Below are positions 1-8,875 of a stretch of 51,063 nt of DNA, in pieces. The stretch is from contig JACXUG010000002.1 in assembly GCA_014764065.1 (NCBI GenBank), positions 1 through 51,063 on the forward strand, in the 5' to 3' direction. Both the position numbers and the translations under genes were made by a program. How positions within the stretch are numbered: the stretch's first letter is position 1; each line of letters begins with the position of its first letter. The notes below the pieces were generated by a model. It worked only from the letters and a program-made list of their open reading frames with translations, had not been told where the DNA came from and ran no database searches. The stretch is from Campylobacterales bacterium (lineage in GTDB: Bacteria > Campylobacterota > Campylobacteria > Campylobacterales > Sulfurimonadaceae).

Positions 1-4
1 AATA

Positions 5-1303
5 CTACAACAGTGACGTAATTGCCTCATAAGCCGTATCCATCACGTAGGTGAGCTCCTCTTCATTAATGATATAGGGGGGCATAAAGTAGACGACCGG
101 CCCCAGGGGGCGCAGCAGCACCCCTCTGGTCAGTGCGAAATCAAAGACCTTCAACCCAATACGCTCCTCGGGAGCGTACCCCTGCAGTTCCACCGCAGCG
201 ACCATCCCCGTCTGCCGCACCGACTTGACGTTCGGCAGGCTTTCAAAACGTTTGAGTCCCTCCGCCATCATCGCAGAGAGTTTGCGGTTGGCTTCGATGA
301 CATTGTCGAGTTCAAAGATATCGAGCGTGGCATTGGCCGCGGCGCAGGCAAGCGCATTGCCCGTATAGCTGTGCGAATGCAAAAAAGCTTTATAGAGGTT
401 GTAGTCGCAGTAGAACGCCTCGTATACTTTTTCCGTGGTCATCGTAACAGAAAGCGGCAGATAACCACCGGTCAATCCCTTGGAAAGGGTCATCAGATCT
501 GGGGTAATTCCCGCCTGTTCGCAGGCAAACATCGTTCCTGTTCGTCCAAATCCCGTCATAATTTCATCGGCGATCAACATAATGTCATAGTCATCGCAAA
601 GTTTTCGCGCCTCTTTCAGGTAGCGCGGATGGTACATATGCATGTTCCCCGCCCCCTGGATCAGCGGCTCGACGATGAGGGCCGCGACCTCCTCCCCGCG
701 GGCTTTGAGCAGGGCTTCCAGTTCCGCCGCGGCAGCAACCGCGGCCTTCTCGCTCTGATCGGCCGGTACCGGTGTCTGGATCGTGTGCAGCAGAAGCGGT
801 CCGTATGTCTCTTTGTAAAGCGACACGTCCCCGACGGAAAGAGCCCCGATCGTCTCGCCGTGGTAACTGTTCGTCAGCGAGATGAAAAGCGGCCGCTCTT
901 TTCCGATATTCTTATAATAGTGATAGGCCATCTTCAGGGCAACTTCGATGGCGCTCGAGCCGTTGTCCGCGTAAAAACAGCGCGTTAGCCCATCCGGCGT
1001 CAGCGCCGCCAGGCGTTCGGAAAGACGAACAACAGGCTCGTGGGTGAAGCCGGCCATAATAACGTGCTCTAACGTTTCGGCCTGGGTTTTGACCGCCGAG
1101 GAGATGATCGGGTTCGCATGGCCGAAAAGGTTGACCCACCAGCTGCTCACCGCGTCGATATAGCAGTTGCCGTCGAAATCCTCAAGATAGATACCGTTCC
1201 CCTTTTTGATCGGCGTGAGCGGCAGAAATTCGTGATCTTTCATCTGCGTGCACGGATGCCAGATGTGGCGCAGGTCCCTCTCGGAAATTTCGCGGTTGTT
1301 CAT
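5..1303 (-). CDS. bioA: Adenosylmethionine-8-amino-7-oxononanoate aminotransferase
   Basis: BioA transfers the amino group of S-adenosylmethionine to KAPA, giving DAPA in cytosolic biotin synthesis. The 432-residue product has the full class III (fold type I) aminotransferase layout. Near the N-terminus are the WHPCTQM and SSWWVNLFGH segments typical of BioA. GSSAIE at 115-120 binds the PLP phosphate, ADEI (Asp246) contacts the pyridine nitrogen, and LSKGLTGG supplies the Schiff-base lysine Lys275. The gene is complete, with its TAG stop at the left edge of the window. It stands alone, divergent from ppiD, with about 150 bases between them; no other biotin gene is visible here. Family assignment is secure; the start ATG fits the usual N-terminus. 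Confidence 0.95.
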   Translation of the reverse strand: MNNREISERDLRHIWHPCTQMKDHEFLPLTPIKKGNGIYLEDFDGNCYIDAVSSWWVNLFGHANPIISSAVKTQAETLEHVIMAGFTHEPVVRLSERLAALTPDGLTRCFYADNGSSAIEVALKMAYHYYKNIGKERPLFISLTNSYHGETIGALSVGDVSLYKETYGPLLLHTIQTPVPADQSEKAAVAAAAELEALLKARGEEVAALIVEPLIQGAGNMHMYHPRYLKEARKLCDDYDIMLIADEIMTGFGRTGTMFACEQAGITPDLMTLSKGLTGGYLPLSVTMTTEKVYEAFYCDYNLYKAFLHSHSYTGNALACAAANATLDIFELDNVIEANRKLSAMMAEGLKRFESLPNVKSVRQTGMVAAVELQGYAPEERIGLKVFDFALTRGVLLRPLGPVVYFMPPYIINEEELTYVMDTAYEAITSLL

Positions 1304-1415
1304 CTTGTACCATTCCTACGGTAGAATTTTGAAAATCTTATCGAAAAATATTGAACTCACAGTGAAAAAACATGCGGAAAACAGGGAGTTTAAGGCAATT
1401 ATTAAGCTTTAAACT

Positions 1416-1423
1416 TATAAAAT
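1416..1423 (+). promoter_or_regulatory. Probable -10 element for the ppiD-ftsA-ftsZ run
   Basis: TATAAAAT lies about 35 bases upstream of the ppiD start in an AT-rich divergent intergenic region. No good -35 hexamer sits at 17 bases, as is common for Campylobacterota housekeeping promoters. It is the only obvious promoter before ftsA and ftsZ. Confidence 0.45.
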
Positions 1424-1457
1424 TGACAACTACGACGCAAGAAGGCAAACAACACAG

Positions 1458-2933
1458 ATGATTACATGGATGCAACGACACCGAAAATACCTCGTCATAA
1501 CGATCTGGATCTCAACGATCGCGTTTATCGGGGCCGGATTTGTCGGATGGGGACAGTACAGCTACGGCGACAAATCGGGGGCCGTGGCCAAAGTCGGTGA
1601 CGTCAGCATCACCAGCCGGGAGCTCCAAAAGACCTACGCACAGCTTTTCAACCGCTACAGCCAGATCTTCCAGGGCCAGTTCGACGAAGAGCAGGCTAAA
1701 AAACTCGGACTCGACAAACAGGCGTTACAACAGCTCGTCAACCAGGCCCTGCTCGTCAACCTGGCTAACAGCTATAACCTCGCAGCGACCGACAAAGAGG
1801 TGGCGACCGTACTGCAGTCCCAGCAGGCCTTCATCGAGAACGGGGCCTTCAGCAAAGAGCTCTACCAGAAAGTGCTCAAACAGAACCGTTTGACCCCGGT
1901 CGACTACGAAGCGGATATCCGCCGCGCGCTGCTGATCCAGAAGCTTTTTGCCCTTTTCCCTGCCACGGCGAACCGTGTCGAAAAGACGGCGTTCGAAACC
2001 GCCCTCGGCATTGCCGACAAGTTCGAGTACAAAGTGCTTGACGGTGCCATGGTCACTGTCGACACCTCCGACGCAGCACTCAAAGCGTTCTGGGAGAACC
2101 ATAAAAACGACTACATGACACCGCGGGCGTTCAAGATCGCCTACATCACCCAGGAAGCGGTTGATGCCGGTGCCAGCGACGAAGAGCTGCAGGCATACTA
2201 CGACGCACACAAATACGACTTTGTAGGACCGGACGGCAAGATCATGGCCTTTGAAAACGCCAAAAGCGCCGTCACCGCCGCCGTCAACGACAAAGCGACC
2301 AACAAAGAGGCCCTGAAAACCTACATCGCCTTCAAAAAAGAGAAACTCGACGAGGGCGCCAGGATCGTCGAGACGACCGTCCGCGAAGGCGACGGCAGCT
2401 TCAGCGCAGAGACGATGCAGGCCATCGCTGCCGCCGATGCGGCCAGCCCTTACCTCAAACCGAAAAAAGAGCACGGGGCCTACGTGGTCATCAAACGCCT
2501 CGAGACCATCGCGCCGATGCCGAAAACCTTCGAAGCAGCGAAAGAAGAGCTCCTCGCTGCCTACACCAGCCAGATGCGCGGTCAGAAACTGATGGAACTG
2601 GCACGCTCCTCACTCACGTCTTTCCGCGGCACTACGACGGAAGGCTACCTCAAGCGTGATGCGACAGCCGGTGTCGAAGGCCTGAATGAACAGGAGACAC
2701 AGTCACTGCTCGCCAGCCTCTTCCGCTCTAACAAAGCCGAAAACATGGCGCAGCTCTCTTCCGGCAAAATCGTGCTCTACCGCATCGTCGACCAGAAGAT
2801 CGACGCTGCAAGCGCGCCGAATGAAACCGAGGCCGTTGCCCAGGTCAAAGAGACCCTCCTCAGCCACTCCCTGATCGCCGACCTTGCCGAGCGGTATGAA
2901 ACGCAGATCTTCCTCAAAGGATTCGGGCAGTGA
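1458..2933 (+). CDS. ppiD: Membrane-anchored PpiD/SurA-type periplasmic folding factor
   Basis: The product is a 491-residue protein with a short basic cytoplasmic start, one membrane anchor at about residues 11-34, and a long periplasmic part. Residues 37-180 resemble the SurA/PpiD N-terminal chaperone domain (AKVGDVSITSRELQ, then QLVNQALLVNLA). PpiD proteins sit at the SecYEG exit and help secreted proteins fold. The central region, where a parvulin peptidyl-prolyl isomerase domain normally lies, is weakly conserved, so isomerase activity is doubtful and a chaperone role is more likely. It overlaps ftsA by four bases (GTGA), so the two are translationally coupled. In Campylobacterota a PpiD-like gene commonly precedes ftsA. 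Family call is firm; the exact activity is inferred. Confidence 0.85.
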   Translation: MITWMQRHRKYLVITIWISTIAFIGAGFVGWGQYSYGDKSGAVAKVGDVSITSRELQKTYAQLFNRYSQIFQGQFDEEQAKKLGLDKQALQQLVNQALLVNLANSYNLAATDKEVATVLQSQQAFIENGAFSKELYQKVLKQNRLTPVDYEADIRRALLIQKLFALFPATANRVEKTAFETALGIADKFEYKVLDGAMVTVDTSDAALKAFWENHKNDYMTPRAFKIAYITQEAVDAGASDEELQAYYDAHKYDFVGPDGKIMAFENAKSAVTAAVNDKATNKEALKTYIAFKKEKLDEGARIVETTVREGDGSFSAETMQAIAAADAASPYLKPKKEHGAYVVIKRLETIAPMPKTFEAAKEELLAAYTSQMRGQKLMELARSSLTSFRGTTTEGYLKRDATAGVEGLNEQETQSLLASLFRSNKAENMAQLSSGKIVLYRIVDQKIDAASAPNETEAVAQVKETLLSHSLIADLAERYETQIFLKGFGQ

Positions 2934-4297
2934 AAAAAAGCGTCCTCGCGATCGATATCGGCTCCAGCAAAATCTGCGCCATCATCGCGGACATCTCCCC
3001 TGACGGGGCGATCCAGATCTCGGGGGCCGGCATCGTCCGCTCCCAGGGGATCAAAAAGGGCTCCATCACCAATATCGAGCTCGCTTCCAAAGCGATCAAG
3101 GCCGCCCTGGCGGATGCAAGACGCGTCGCCGGCACCGAAATCAAACGGGCCATCGTCTCCATCTCCAGCGCCTACACCAAGAGCCTGAACTCCAGCGGGA
3201 TCGTCAATATCCCCAACCGCGAGATCACGTTCAAAGAGATCAGTCGTGTCATGCACACGTCGCTCTACAACGCCAACATTCCCAATGAGTACGAAGTGCT
3301 GCATACCCTGCCGTACAACTTCATCGTCGACGACCAGGATTTCATCGAGGACCCGCTGGGGATGAATGCGTCACGGCTCGAGGTCGAGACGCACATCATC
3401 ACGACGCAGAAGTCCAACCTGAACAACCTTAAAAAAGCCGTACGCGGCGCAGGGGTTGAAGTCGATACCGTCGTCCTCAGCGGCTATGCCTCCGCCATCG
3501 CCGTGCTCAACGAGGATGAGAAAGAGCTCGGCGCGGCCGTGATCGACATGGGCGGGCATACCTGCGACACCGTGATCCACTCAGGTACCGCCATCCGCTA
3601 CAACGATTTTCTGGGGGTCGGTTCGCACCACATCACAAGCGACCTCTCCATGGCGTTGCACACGCCACTCAACGTCGCCGAGAACGTGAAGATCAAATTC
3701 GGCTCGCTGAACACCCCGAGCGACGACCTGATCGAGCTCCCCATTATCGGGGACGAAGAGTCCACCCATGAAGTCTCCCTGGGGGTCGTGCACAACGTCA
3801 TCTACGCCAGGGTAGAAGAGACGCTAATGATCCTCGCCCAGTCCATTGACAAAAGCAACCTCAAGGATCAGCTGGGGGCCGGAGTTGTCCTTACAGGCGG
3901 CTTTACCAAACTCGACGGTCTGCGCGACCTTGCCGTCGCGATCTTTGACAACGTCCCGGTACGCCTGGCCAAACCGAGCAATGTCGACGGGCTTTTTGAA
4001 GCCCTCAAAGACCCGGCAACCGCCACGGCGGTCGGTCTTGTCAAATACGCGGCGGGAGGCTACGCGCCTTATGAAATCGACGTCAACCGGCAGGTGCGCT
4101 ACCGCAGCGAGGAGCCACTGGAGAAACCGGATCTGACCGAACATTCCGTTCAGGAGCCAGCAGAGGAAGAGATTCCGCTGCCCCCCTCCGAGGAAGCTGG
4201 TACGATCAGAATCAAATCCTTCGATACAAAGAAGGGTGCGGAAAAAACAGCCGGCATCGGCAGCAAGTTTTGGAACTGGATTACGCAGTTATTTTAA
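2930..4297 (+). CDS. ftsA: Cell division protein FtsA
   Basis: FtsA is the actin-fold ATPase that tethers FtsZ to the inner membrane and recruits later divisome proteins. The 455-residue product begins with the nucleotide-binding strand VLAIDIGSSKICAI. It continues with a 1C/SHS2 region, the phosphate-2 loop around VIDMGGHTCDTV, and the adenosine motif VLTGGFTKLDGL. A variable acidic linker (about residues 395-435) leads to a C-terminal amphipathic helix ending SKFWNWITQLF, the membrane-targeting sequence. The start is GTG, overlapping the ppiD stop by four bases, and ftsZ follows 14 bases after the stop. Length and architecture are normal for the family. Confidence 0.96.
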   Translation: MKKSVLAIDIGSSKICAIIADISPDGAIQISGAGIVRSQGIKKGSITNIELASKAIKAALADARRVAGTEIKRAIVSISSAYTKSLNSSGIVNIPNREITFKEISRVMHTSLYNANIPNEYEVLHTLPYNFIVDDQDFIEDPLGMNASRLEVETHIITTQKSNLNNLKKAVRGAGVEVDTVVLSGYASAIAVLNEDEKELGAAVIDMGGHTCDTVIHSGTAIRYNDFLGVGSHHITSDLSMALHTPLNVAENVKIKFGSLNTPSDDLIELPIIGDEESTHEVSLGVVHNVIYARVEETLMILAQSIDKSNLKDQLGAGVVLTGGFTKLDGLRDLAVAIFDNVPVRLAKPSNVDGLFEALKDPATATAVGLVKYAAGGYAPYEIDVNRQVRYRSEEPLEKPDLTEHSVQEPAEEEIPLPPSEEAGTIRIKSFDTKKGAEKTAGIGSKFWNWITQLF

Positions 4298-4311
4298 CAG
4301 GGGAGTGACAG

Positions 4312-5463
4312 ATGGGATCTGACAATATGTTCAAAATCGAAGAGACGACGGCCAACAACGGTGCGCGCATCGTTGCCATCGGCGTCGGCGGCGGCGGCGG
4401 CAATATGATCGGTCATATGATCAACGAGGGGGTTGAGGGCATCGAGATGGTCGTCGCCAATACGGATGCCCAGGTGCTTCAGACCTCTTTCGCACCGGTC
4501 AAAATCCAGATGGGAAGCCGTCTGACGAAGGGGCTCGGCGCCGGGATGAAGCCGAGCGTCGGCAAAGATTCCGCCATCGAGAACTATGACGATATCCGCG
4601 CCGCTATCGAAGGGGCCGACATCGTCTTTATCGCCGCCGGTCTCGGCGGGGGTACCGGTACCGGTGCGGCGCCGGTCATTGCCCAGATCGCACGCGACAT
4701 CGGTGCGCTGACGATCTCCGTCGTCACCAAGCCTTTCGCCTTCGAAGGGCGCAAACGTCTCAAGATCGCTGAGCAGGGGCTGGCCGAACTGAAAAAAGAG
4801 AGCGATTCCATCGTCGTCATCCCCAATGACAAGCTCCTCTCCATTATCGACAAGAACCTGGGCCTCAAGGAGTCCTTCAAGATCGTCGACAGCATTCTCG
4901 CGCAGGCCGTCAGCGGGACGTCCGGGGTCATCCTCTCCTCCGGTGACAACGACATCAACCTCGACTTCGCCGACCTTAAAACCGTTATGTGCCACCACGG
5001 CATGGCCCTGATGGGTGTCGGGGAGTATCAGGGCGAAAACGCCGCCTATGAAGCAATCCGCGCGGCGATCGAATCGCCGCTGCTTGATAACATGAGCATC
5101 AACGGCGCCATGGGCGTCCTCGTCCACTTTACGATGCACCCCGACTTCCCGATGGTCGCCATCGGCGAAGCCATGGGTATCGTCGAGGAGAGCGCGGACG
5201 AGAATGCTGATGTCATCTTCGGGACCACGACGGATGCGACCCTGGCGATCGACTACATCAAGATCACCCTGGTCGCCACGGGTTTCGACCATGAAGAGAC
5301 AGCGAAAAAAGCCTCCTCCGTCAACAACGACACTTATGAAACACCGGCACAGGAAGCCCCTGCTGCCGGCCGTACCGTGACGCGCCCGAGAATGGTCGTC
5401 GGCGGTGACCTGAGCGACGATTACCTCGACGTACCAACCTATATGCGCCAGCAGAAAGACTGA
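4312..5463 (+). CDS. ftsZ: Cell division protein FtsZ
   Basis: FtsZ is the tubulin-like GTPase that forms the cytokinetic Z ring. The 383-residue product shows the T1 loop GVGGGGGNMI, the tubulin signature GGGTGTG at residues 112-118, and the T7 synergy loop NDINLDFADLK, whose acidic residues catalyse GTP hydrolysis across the protofilament interface. After a short linker rich in Ala, Pro and Glu it ends in DVPTYMRQQKD, the conserved C-terminal peptide that binds FtsA. A start at 4312 has a GGGGAG ribosome site just upstream. An internal ATG six codons later is possible but less well spaced. Complete and canonical. Confidence 0.97.
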   Translation: MGSDNMFKIEETTANNGARIVAIGVGGGGGNMIGHMINEGVEGIEMVVANTDAQVLQTSFAPVKIQMGSRLTKGLGAGMKPSVGKDSAIENYDDIRAAIEGADIVFIAAGLGGGTGTGAAPVIAQIARDIGALTISVVTKPFAFEGRKRLKIAEQGLAELKKESDSIVVIPNDKLLSIIDKNLGLKESFKIVDSILAQAVSGTSGVILSSGDNDINLDFADLKTVMCHHGMALMGVGEYQGENAAYEAIRAAIESPLLDNMSINGAMGVLVHFTMHPDFPMVAIGEAMGIVEESADENADVIFGTTTDATLAIDYIKITLVATGFDHEETAKKASSVNNDTYETPAQEAPAAGRTVTRPRMVVGGDLSDDYLDVPTYMRQQKD

Positions 5464-5472
5464 CGCCCCCCA

Positions 5473-5763
5473 ATGCCCCCCTATGAGAGCGCTCTGAAGG
5501 CCAAGACCCTGCTTGGCCTTCACGACAAAGCGACCCTGTCCGAAATCAAAACACGCTATAAGAGCATGATGCACCGCTGGCACCCTGACAAACACCCCGA
5601 CGACCCGGACACGGCCAACGCCATGAGTGCGCGGATCAACGACGCCTACAAAACGCTGCTCGAATTTGTCAAACATTACGAATACCGCCTGGACGAACCC
5701 TACCTCAAAGAGACCTGCCTCACCCCCCAGGAGTGGTGGGAACAGAAGTTCGGCGGACGCTAA
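5473..5763 (+). CDS. Minimal J-domain protein downstream of ftsZ
   Basis: This 96-residue protein is little more than a J domain. Helix II leads into MMHRWHPDKHPDD, which contains the HPD tripeptide (residues 37-39) that stimulates DnaK ATP hydrolysis, followed by helix III (MSARINDAYKTLLEFV). There is no Gly/Phe-rich region, zinc finger or client-binding domain, so it is a class III J protein rather than DnaJ. The last 25 residues, which include EWWEQKF, are unassigned and could recognise a partner. It starts nine bases after the ftsZ stop and is almost certainly cotranscribed with it. The partner is not known from sequence. Confidence 0.85.
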   Translation: MPPYESALKAKTLLGLHDKATLSEIKTRYKSMMHRWHPDKHPDDPDTANAMSARINDAYKTLLEFVKHYEYRLDEPYLKETCLTPQEWWEQKFGGR

Positions 5764-5772
5764 GGAGCCCCT

Positions 5773-6162
5773 ATGTTCAGAAACGATGATCTTGCCCGAT
5801 TGTTGCTGCGCCTCTCTGTCGGCACGCTTATGCTCTTTCACGGCGTCCACAAACTGCTGCACGGCATCTCACACATCAAGGGGATGCTACAGGCGAACGG
5901 ACTGCCGGGCTGGCTCGGTTACGGTGTCTTTGTCGGCGAAGTAATCGCCCCGGTGATGATCATTCTGGGATTGTACGCGCGGATCGGTGCGGCGCTGATG
6001 GCCGTGAATATGGCAGTCGCCATTGCCCTTGTCGGGGGGCTCTTCCCGCTGGAACTCACCAAGACCGGCGGTCCGGTAAGCGAGATGGCCCTGCTCTATC
6101 TTTTTGCAGCGCTGGCCCTCTTCTTCTGCGGGCCGGGACGTTACGGCATCAACCGCTCCTGA
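5773..6162 (+). CDS. DoxX family membrane protein
   Basis: The 129-residue product has four predicted membrane helices and the DoxX pattern: LARLLLRLSVGTLMLFHGVHKLLHG at the start, an inner helix beginning GEVIAPVMIILGLYARIGA, and a last helix LLYLFAALALFFCGPGRYGI. DoxX proteins are small inner-membrane proteins loosely linked to thiol and redox stress or to quinone-dependent enzymes; no reaction can be assigned here. It begins nine bases after the J-domain gene, with an AGGAGC ribosome site, and ends the ftsZ run. The next gene converges on it. Confidence 0.8.
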   Translation: MFRNDDLARLLLRLSVGTLMLFHGVHKLLHGISHIKGMLQANGLPGWLGYGVFVGEVIAPVMIILGLYARIGAALMAVNMAVAIALVGGLFPLELTKTGGPVSEMALLYLFAALALFFCGPGRYGINRS

Positions 6163-6192
6163 GGGGGCGGCCTCCTCCAAAAGGGAACGTTC

Positions 6193-6684
6193 TCAGCGCC
6201 CTGCGGCGGGCAGAAACATCAGCTGCATCCGCCGGACGAACAGCACGATCAGCGCAACGGCCAGCAGTTTGAAGTCAAATTCGCTGGCACTGTGCAACGA
6301 GGCGAAGGCTTCCGTTGCCGTGGCATCGGCCCCCTCCGCCTGCATGGCAAGGATCATCGGCACATAGACCGCGGCGAACATCAACAGTGTCGCGACCCCG
6401 AGCAGCGCGCTCATAATGGCCCACTTGTCACGGCGCTGGCGCCGGTATTCGTTTCCTTCGAATACGAGCATGATCACGGCCATCACGTAAGCCCAGTAAC
6501 TGAAACGGCGGAAGATCTCCCCCATCAGCATTCCCTCTTCATAACGGCTCAGCAGATCCGTCGGCAGGAGCGCCGCCGAATGGAAGATCACCGGGGCGAC
6601 CACGATGCCCAGGATCAGCACCGCTCCGAGCGTGACCGCCACGGCGAGCAGGTAAAGCGTGACGCTTAACTGTTTTGTATTCAT
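6193..6684 (-). CDS. DUF4149-like four-helix membrane protein
   Basis: The 163-residue product has four membrane segments at about 8-33, 61-76, 88-112 and 137-150, with a basic loop (EYRRQRRDK) between the second and third. Size, helix spacing and the first-helix GAVLILGIVVAPVIF pattern match the DUF4149 family, whose function is unknown. Its ATG overlaps the prmC stop by four bases (ATGA), so its translation is probably coupled to prmC. It is the last gene of the M48 protease-prmC operon. Family call is from pattern memory; a copper-resistance-type membrane protein is the main alternative. Confidence 0.65.
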   Translation of the reverse strand: MNTKQLSVTLYLLAVAVTLGAVLILGIVVAPVIFHSAALLPTDLLSRYEEGMLMGEIFRRFSYWAYVMAVIMLVFEGNEYRRQRRDKWAIMSALLGVATLLMFAAVYVPMILAMQAEGADATATEAFASLHSASEFDFKLLAVALIVLFVRRMQLMFLPAAGR

Positions 6685-7517
6685 ATGTCATCCTTTCGTG
6701 TCATTACGAACCCGCGGTCAAGCCCCGCAAGGTCCTTGTAGAATTCAACCCCATACCCCTCCGGGACGATGGCCGAGACGCCCTCGCGCTGGTCATAACC
6801 CATTTCGCAGCAAAAGAGCGGGATCTGCCTCTCGGCGACCGCGTCGATCAGGCGGACGATGATGTCCATCCCCGTCACGCCGCCGAAAAGGGCCAGGTCG
6901 GGTTCATAATTGAGGTTGCGTTCGAGTGCCGCACCGGCGGCGACATAGGGGGGATTGGAAACCAGGACGTCGATCGTTTCCGGCACATTTTCAAGCAGAT
7001 CGCTCTTGCGCAGGTCGATCCGCGATTCGAGTCCGAAGTCCGCGACGTTCTTGGCCGCGACCCCCAGGGCATCCTCGCTGATATCGACCCCGATCATCGT
7101 CGCATGCTCCAGGTGGAGTGCCAGGGTCACGCTAACCGCGCCGCTGCCGACCCCTACCTCGCAGAGCGTGAAGCTTCCGTCGCGCTCCACCGCTTCGAGG
7201 ACTCGGTCGATCAGGAGTTCCGTCTCCGGGCGCGGGATCAGGGCACCCGGTGCGACATAGAAGAGCTGCGAATAGAAACTGACGCGGTTGAAAATGTATT
7301 CCAGCGGCTCATGCGCTTTGCGCCGTGCCACCCACTCCCAGAGCCGCTCGTCGCAGGAGAGCGGTTCATCCTGGTGGGTGATCAGCCAGAGGCCGTCACG
7401 CTCCAGATACTCCATCAGCATCCGTTCCGCCTCCCGCCGCGGACGCTCTGCGCTCCCGGCGATTTCGGCGGCGATCACATCGAGGCATTCGCGCAGCGGA
7501 CGAACATGCCCGCCCAT
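6681..7517 (-). CDS. prmC: Release factor glutamine methyltransferase PrmC
   Basis: PrmC (HemK) methylates the glutamine of the GGQ motif in release factors RF1 and RF2, raising termination efficiency. The 278-residue product has the N-terminal helical RF-binding domain, the linker IPRPETELL at about 94-102, the SAM-binding motif EVGVGSGAVSV at 120-130, and the catalytic NPPY tetrad at 188-191. Its ATG overlaps the protease stop codon by one base (TGATG) and its stop overlaps the next gene, so it is embedded in a coupled operon. No prfA is adjacent, unlike in many genomes. Confidence 0.94.
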   Translation of the reverse strand: MGGHVRPLRECLDVIAAEIAGSAERPRREAERMLMEYLERDGLWLITHQDEPLSCDERLWEWVARRKAHEPLEYIFNRVSFYSQLFYVAPGALIPRPETELLIDRVLEAVERDGSFTLCEVGVGSGAVSVTLALHLEHATMIGVDISEDALGVAAKNVADFGLESRIDLRKSDLLENVPETIDVLVSNPPYVAAGAALERNLNYEPDLALFGGVTGMDIIVRLIDAVAERQIPLFCCEMGYDQREGVSAIVPEGYGVEFYKDLAGLDRGFVMTRKDDI

Positions 7518-8800
7518 CAGGAGCGTACCCCTTCATCGTCGAGCTCTCGTTCGACACTGTCGGCATCGCAGTCGGAACGCATCGCCCCCTTGCCGCTCCC
7601 CCGCTCTTCGAATCCGAGGGCCTGCAGGCGTTCGATCACCGGCGGATGAGTATAGTAGAAGAAGATATAGAGCGGGTGTGACAGAGGAAAGGATCGGTTC
7701 TCCGTCACCAGTTTGCGCAGGGCGTTGGCCAGGTAGAGCTTGCCGACGAGTTCGCCCCCGCTCCGGTCCGCCTCGTACTCGTTTTGGCGGCTGACAAGTC
7801 CCATGAGCGGCATGATGAAGAAACTGACCAGCGGCATGAAAAGCAGGAAAAGGATGACGGTCACTGCCGGTGTATTGCCGACCCCAAGATGCATGAAGAG
7901 CGATGTGGGCAGGTTCCCAAACAAGGCGAGCATGAAAAAGAGCATCCCACCGACGATCCCGATGTTCTTGTAGAGGTCGCCGTGGGCGAAGTGCCCCAGT
8001 TCATGCCCGAGTACCGCCAGGAGTTCGCGGTCTTCGAGCTTTTCGAGCAGCGTATCGTAGAGGACGACACGCTTGCTCTTGCCCAGGCCGCCGAAATAGG
8101 CGTTGAGCCGGGTGTCCCGTTTGCTGGCGTCGCTGACAAAGACCCCACTGCTGACAAAGCCCGTCTTCTGCATCAGCGTATCGATCTCACCCGCCAGTGT
8201 TTCATCCTCGAGGGGGGTAAGCTTGTCGAAAAAGAGCGCCCGAAGCGTCGGAAAGAGCATATTGAGCGCGACGACGACGGCGAAGAGGAACAGGAACGTC
8301 CAGAACCACCACAGCGCCGTCGACGCGATGATCGCCGTCACGCCCCAGATGACCGCACCGCCTAGCAGTGCGACCAGTGTCATCGTAATCAGCGTATCTT
8401 TGATGTAGAGACCGACGGACGTACGGTTGAACCCGAATTTCGCATCGAGCACGAATTTTTCGTAGAGCGACAGCGGCAGCTCCACCAGCATGTTGATCAG
8501 CAGAAATGCCAGCACCATGCTGATGCTCTTCATCGGTTCGTCCATCCCCCCGGTTATGCTCTCGAGCCAGCGGATGCCGCCGTCGAGCCAGACAAAGAAC
8601 ATGATATATTCGATGAGCATCCCCGTCATCTGCAGCTTCTCTTTGGCCACGGCGTAATTGCCGGCTTTAAGATAATCCGTGCTCCCCATCATCACCGGGG
8701 CCATCCGCTTGGCGCGGTTGATGAAACCGACCTGCATCACGCTGATATAGAGCTTGACGATAAAATAGAGGCTGATCACAACCATCAGTGCTGTCACCAT
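7517..8800 (-). CDS. Ste24-type M48 family membrane metalloprotease
   Basis: This 427-residue integral membrane zinc protease has the HELGH motif at 266-270 and a downstream EYEADRSG glutamate as third zinc ligand. The long N-terminal part with several membrane helices and the KFGFNRTS region is typical of the CAAX-protease-1/Ste24 branch rather than HtpX. Bacterial members are thought to act in membrane protein quality control; true CAAX processing is not expected. It heads an operon with prmC and a DUF4149-like gene. A possible TACAAT -10 box lies about 30 bases upstream. The last 30 residues are acidic and variable. Confidence 0.88.
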   Translation of the reverse strand: MVTALMVVISLYFIVKLYISVMQVGFINRAKRMAPVMMGSTDYLKAGNYAVAKEKLQMTGMLIEYIMFFVWLDGGIRWLESITGGMDEPMKSISMVLAFLLINMLVELPLSLYEKFVLDAKFGFNRTSVGLYIKDTLITMTLVALLGGAVIWGVTAIIASTALWWFWTFLFLFAVVVALNMLFPTLRALFFDKLTPLEDETLAGEIDTLMQKTGFVSSGVFVSDASKRDTRLNAYFGGLGKSKRVVLYDTLLEKLEDRELLAVLGHELGHFAHGDLYKNIGIVGGMLFFMLALFGNLPTSLFMHLGVGNTPAVTVILFLLFMPLVSFFIMPLMGLVSRQNEYEADRSGGELVGKLYLANALRKLVTENRSFPLSHPLYIFFYYTHPPVIERLQALGFEERGSGKGAMRSDCDADSVERELDDEGVRS

Positions 8801-8828
8801 GAAGAAACCTTGTGAGAGTATGTCGGTA

Positions 8829-8834
8829 ATTGTA
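8829..8834 (-). promoter_or_regulatory. Possible -10 element (TACAAT) for the M48-prmC operon
   Basis: On the minus strand TACAAT lies about 30 bases before the protease start. A GACCC-N6-GGGTC hairpin (8842-8857) lies just upstream, between this promoter and the preceding small gene, and could be a weak terminator for that gene; no T-run follows it. Confidence 0.35.
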
Positions 8835-8875
8835 GCATCGCGACCCTAAAACGGGTCAGCGACGGGCAAAGAAGT

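Noticed and set aside
4294-5862. Minus-strand open frame of 522 codons
   Set aside because: Antisense to ftsZ and its downstream J-domain gene. No ribosome site or family similarity.
8842-8857. GACCC-N6-GGGTC hairpin as a full terminator
   Set aside because: The stem is short and no T-run follows on the minus strand, so it is mentioned only as weak.
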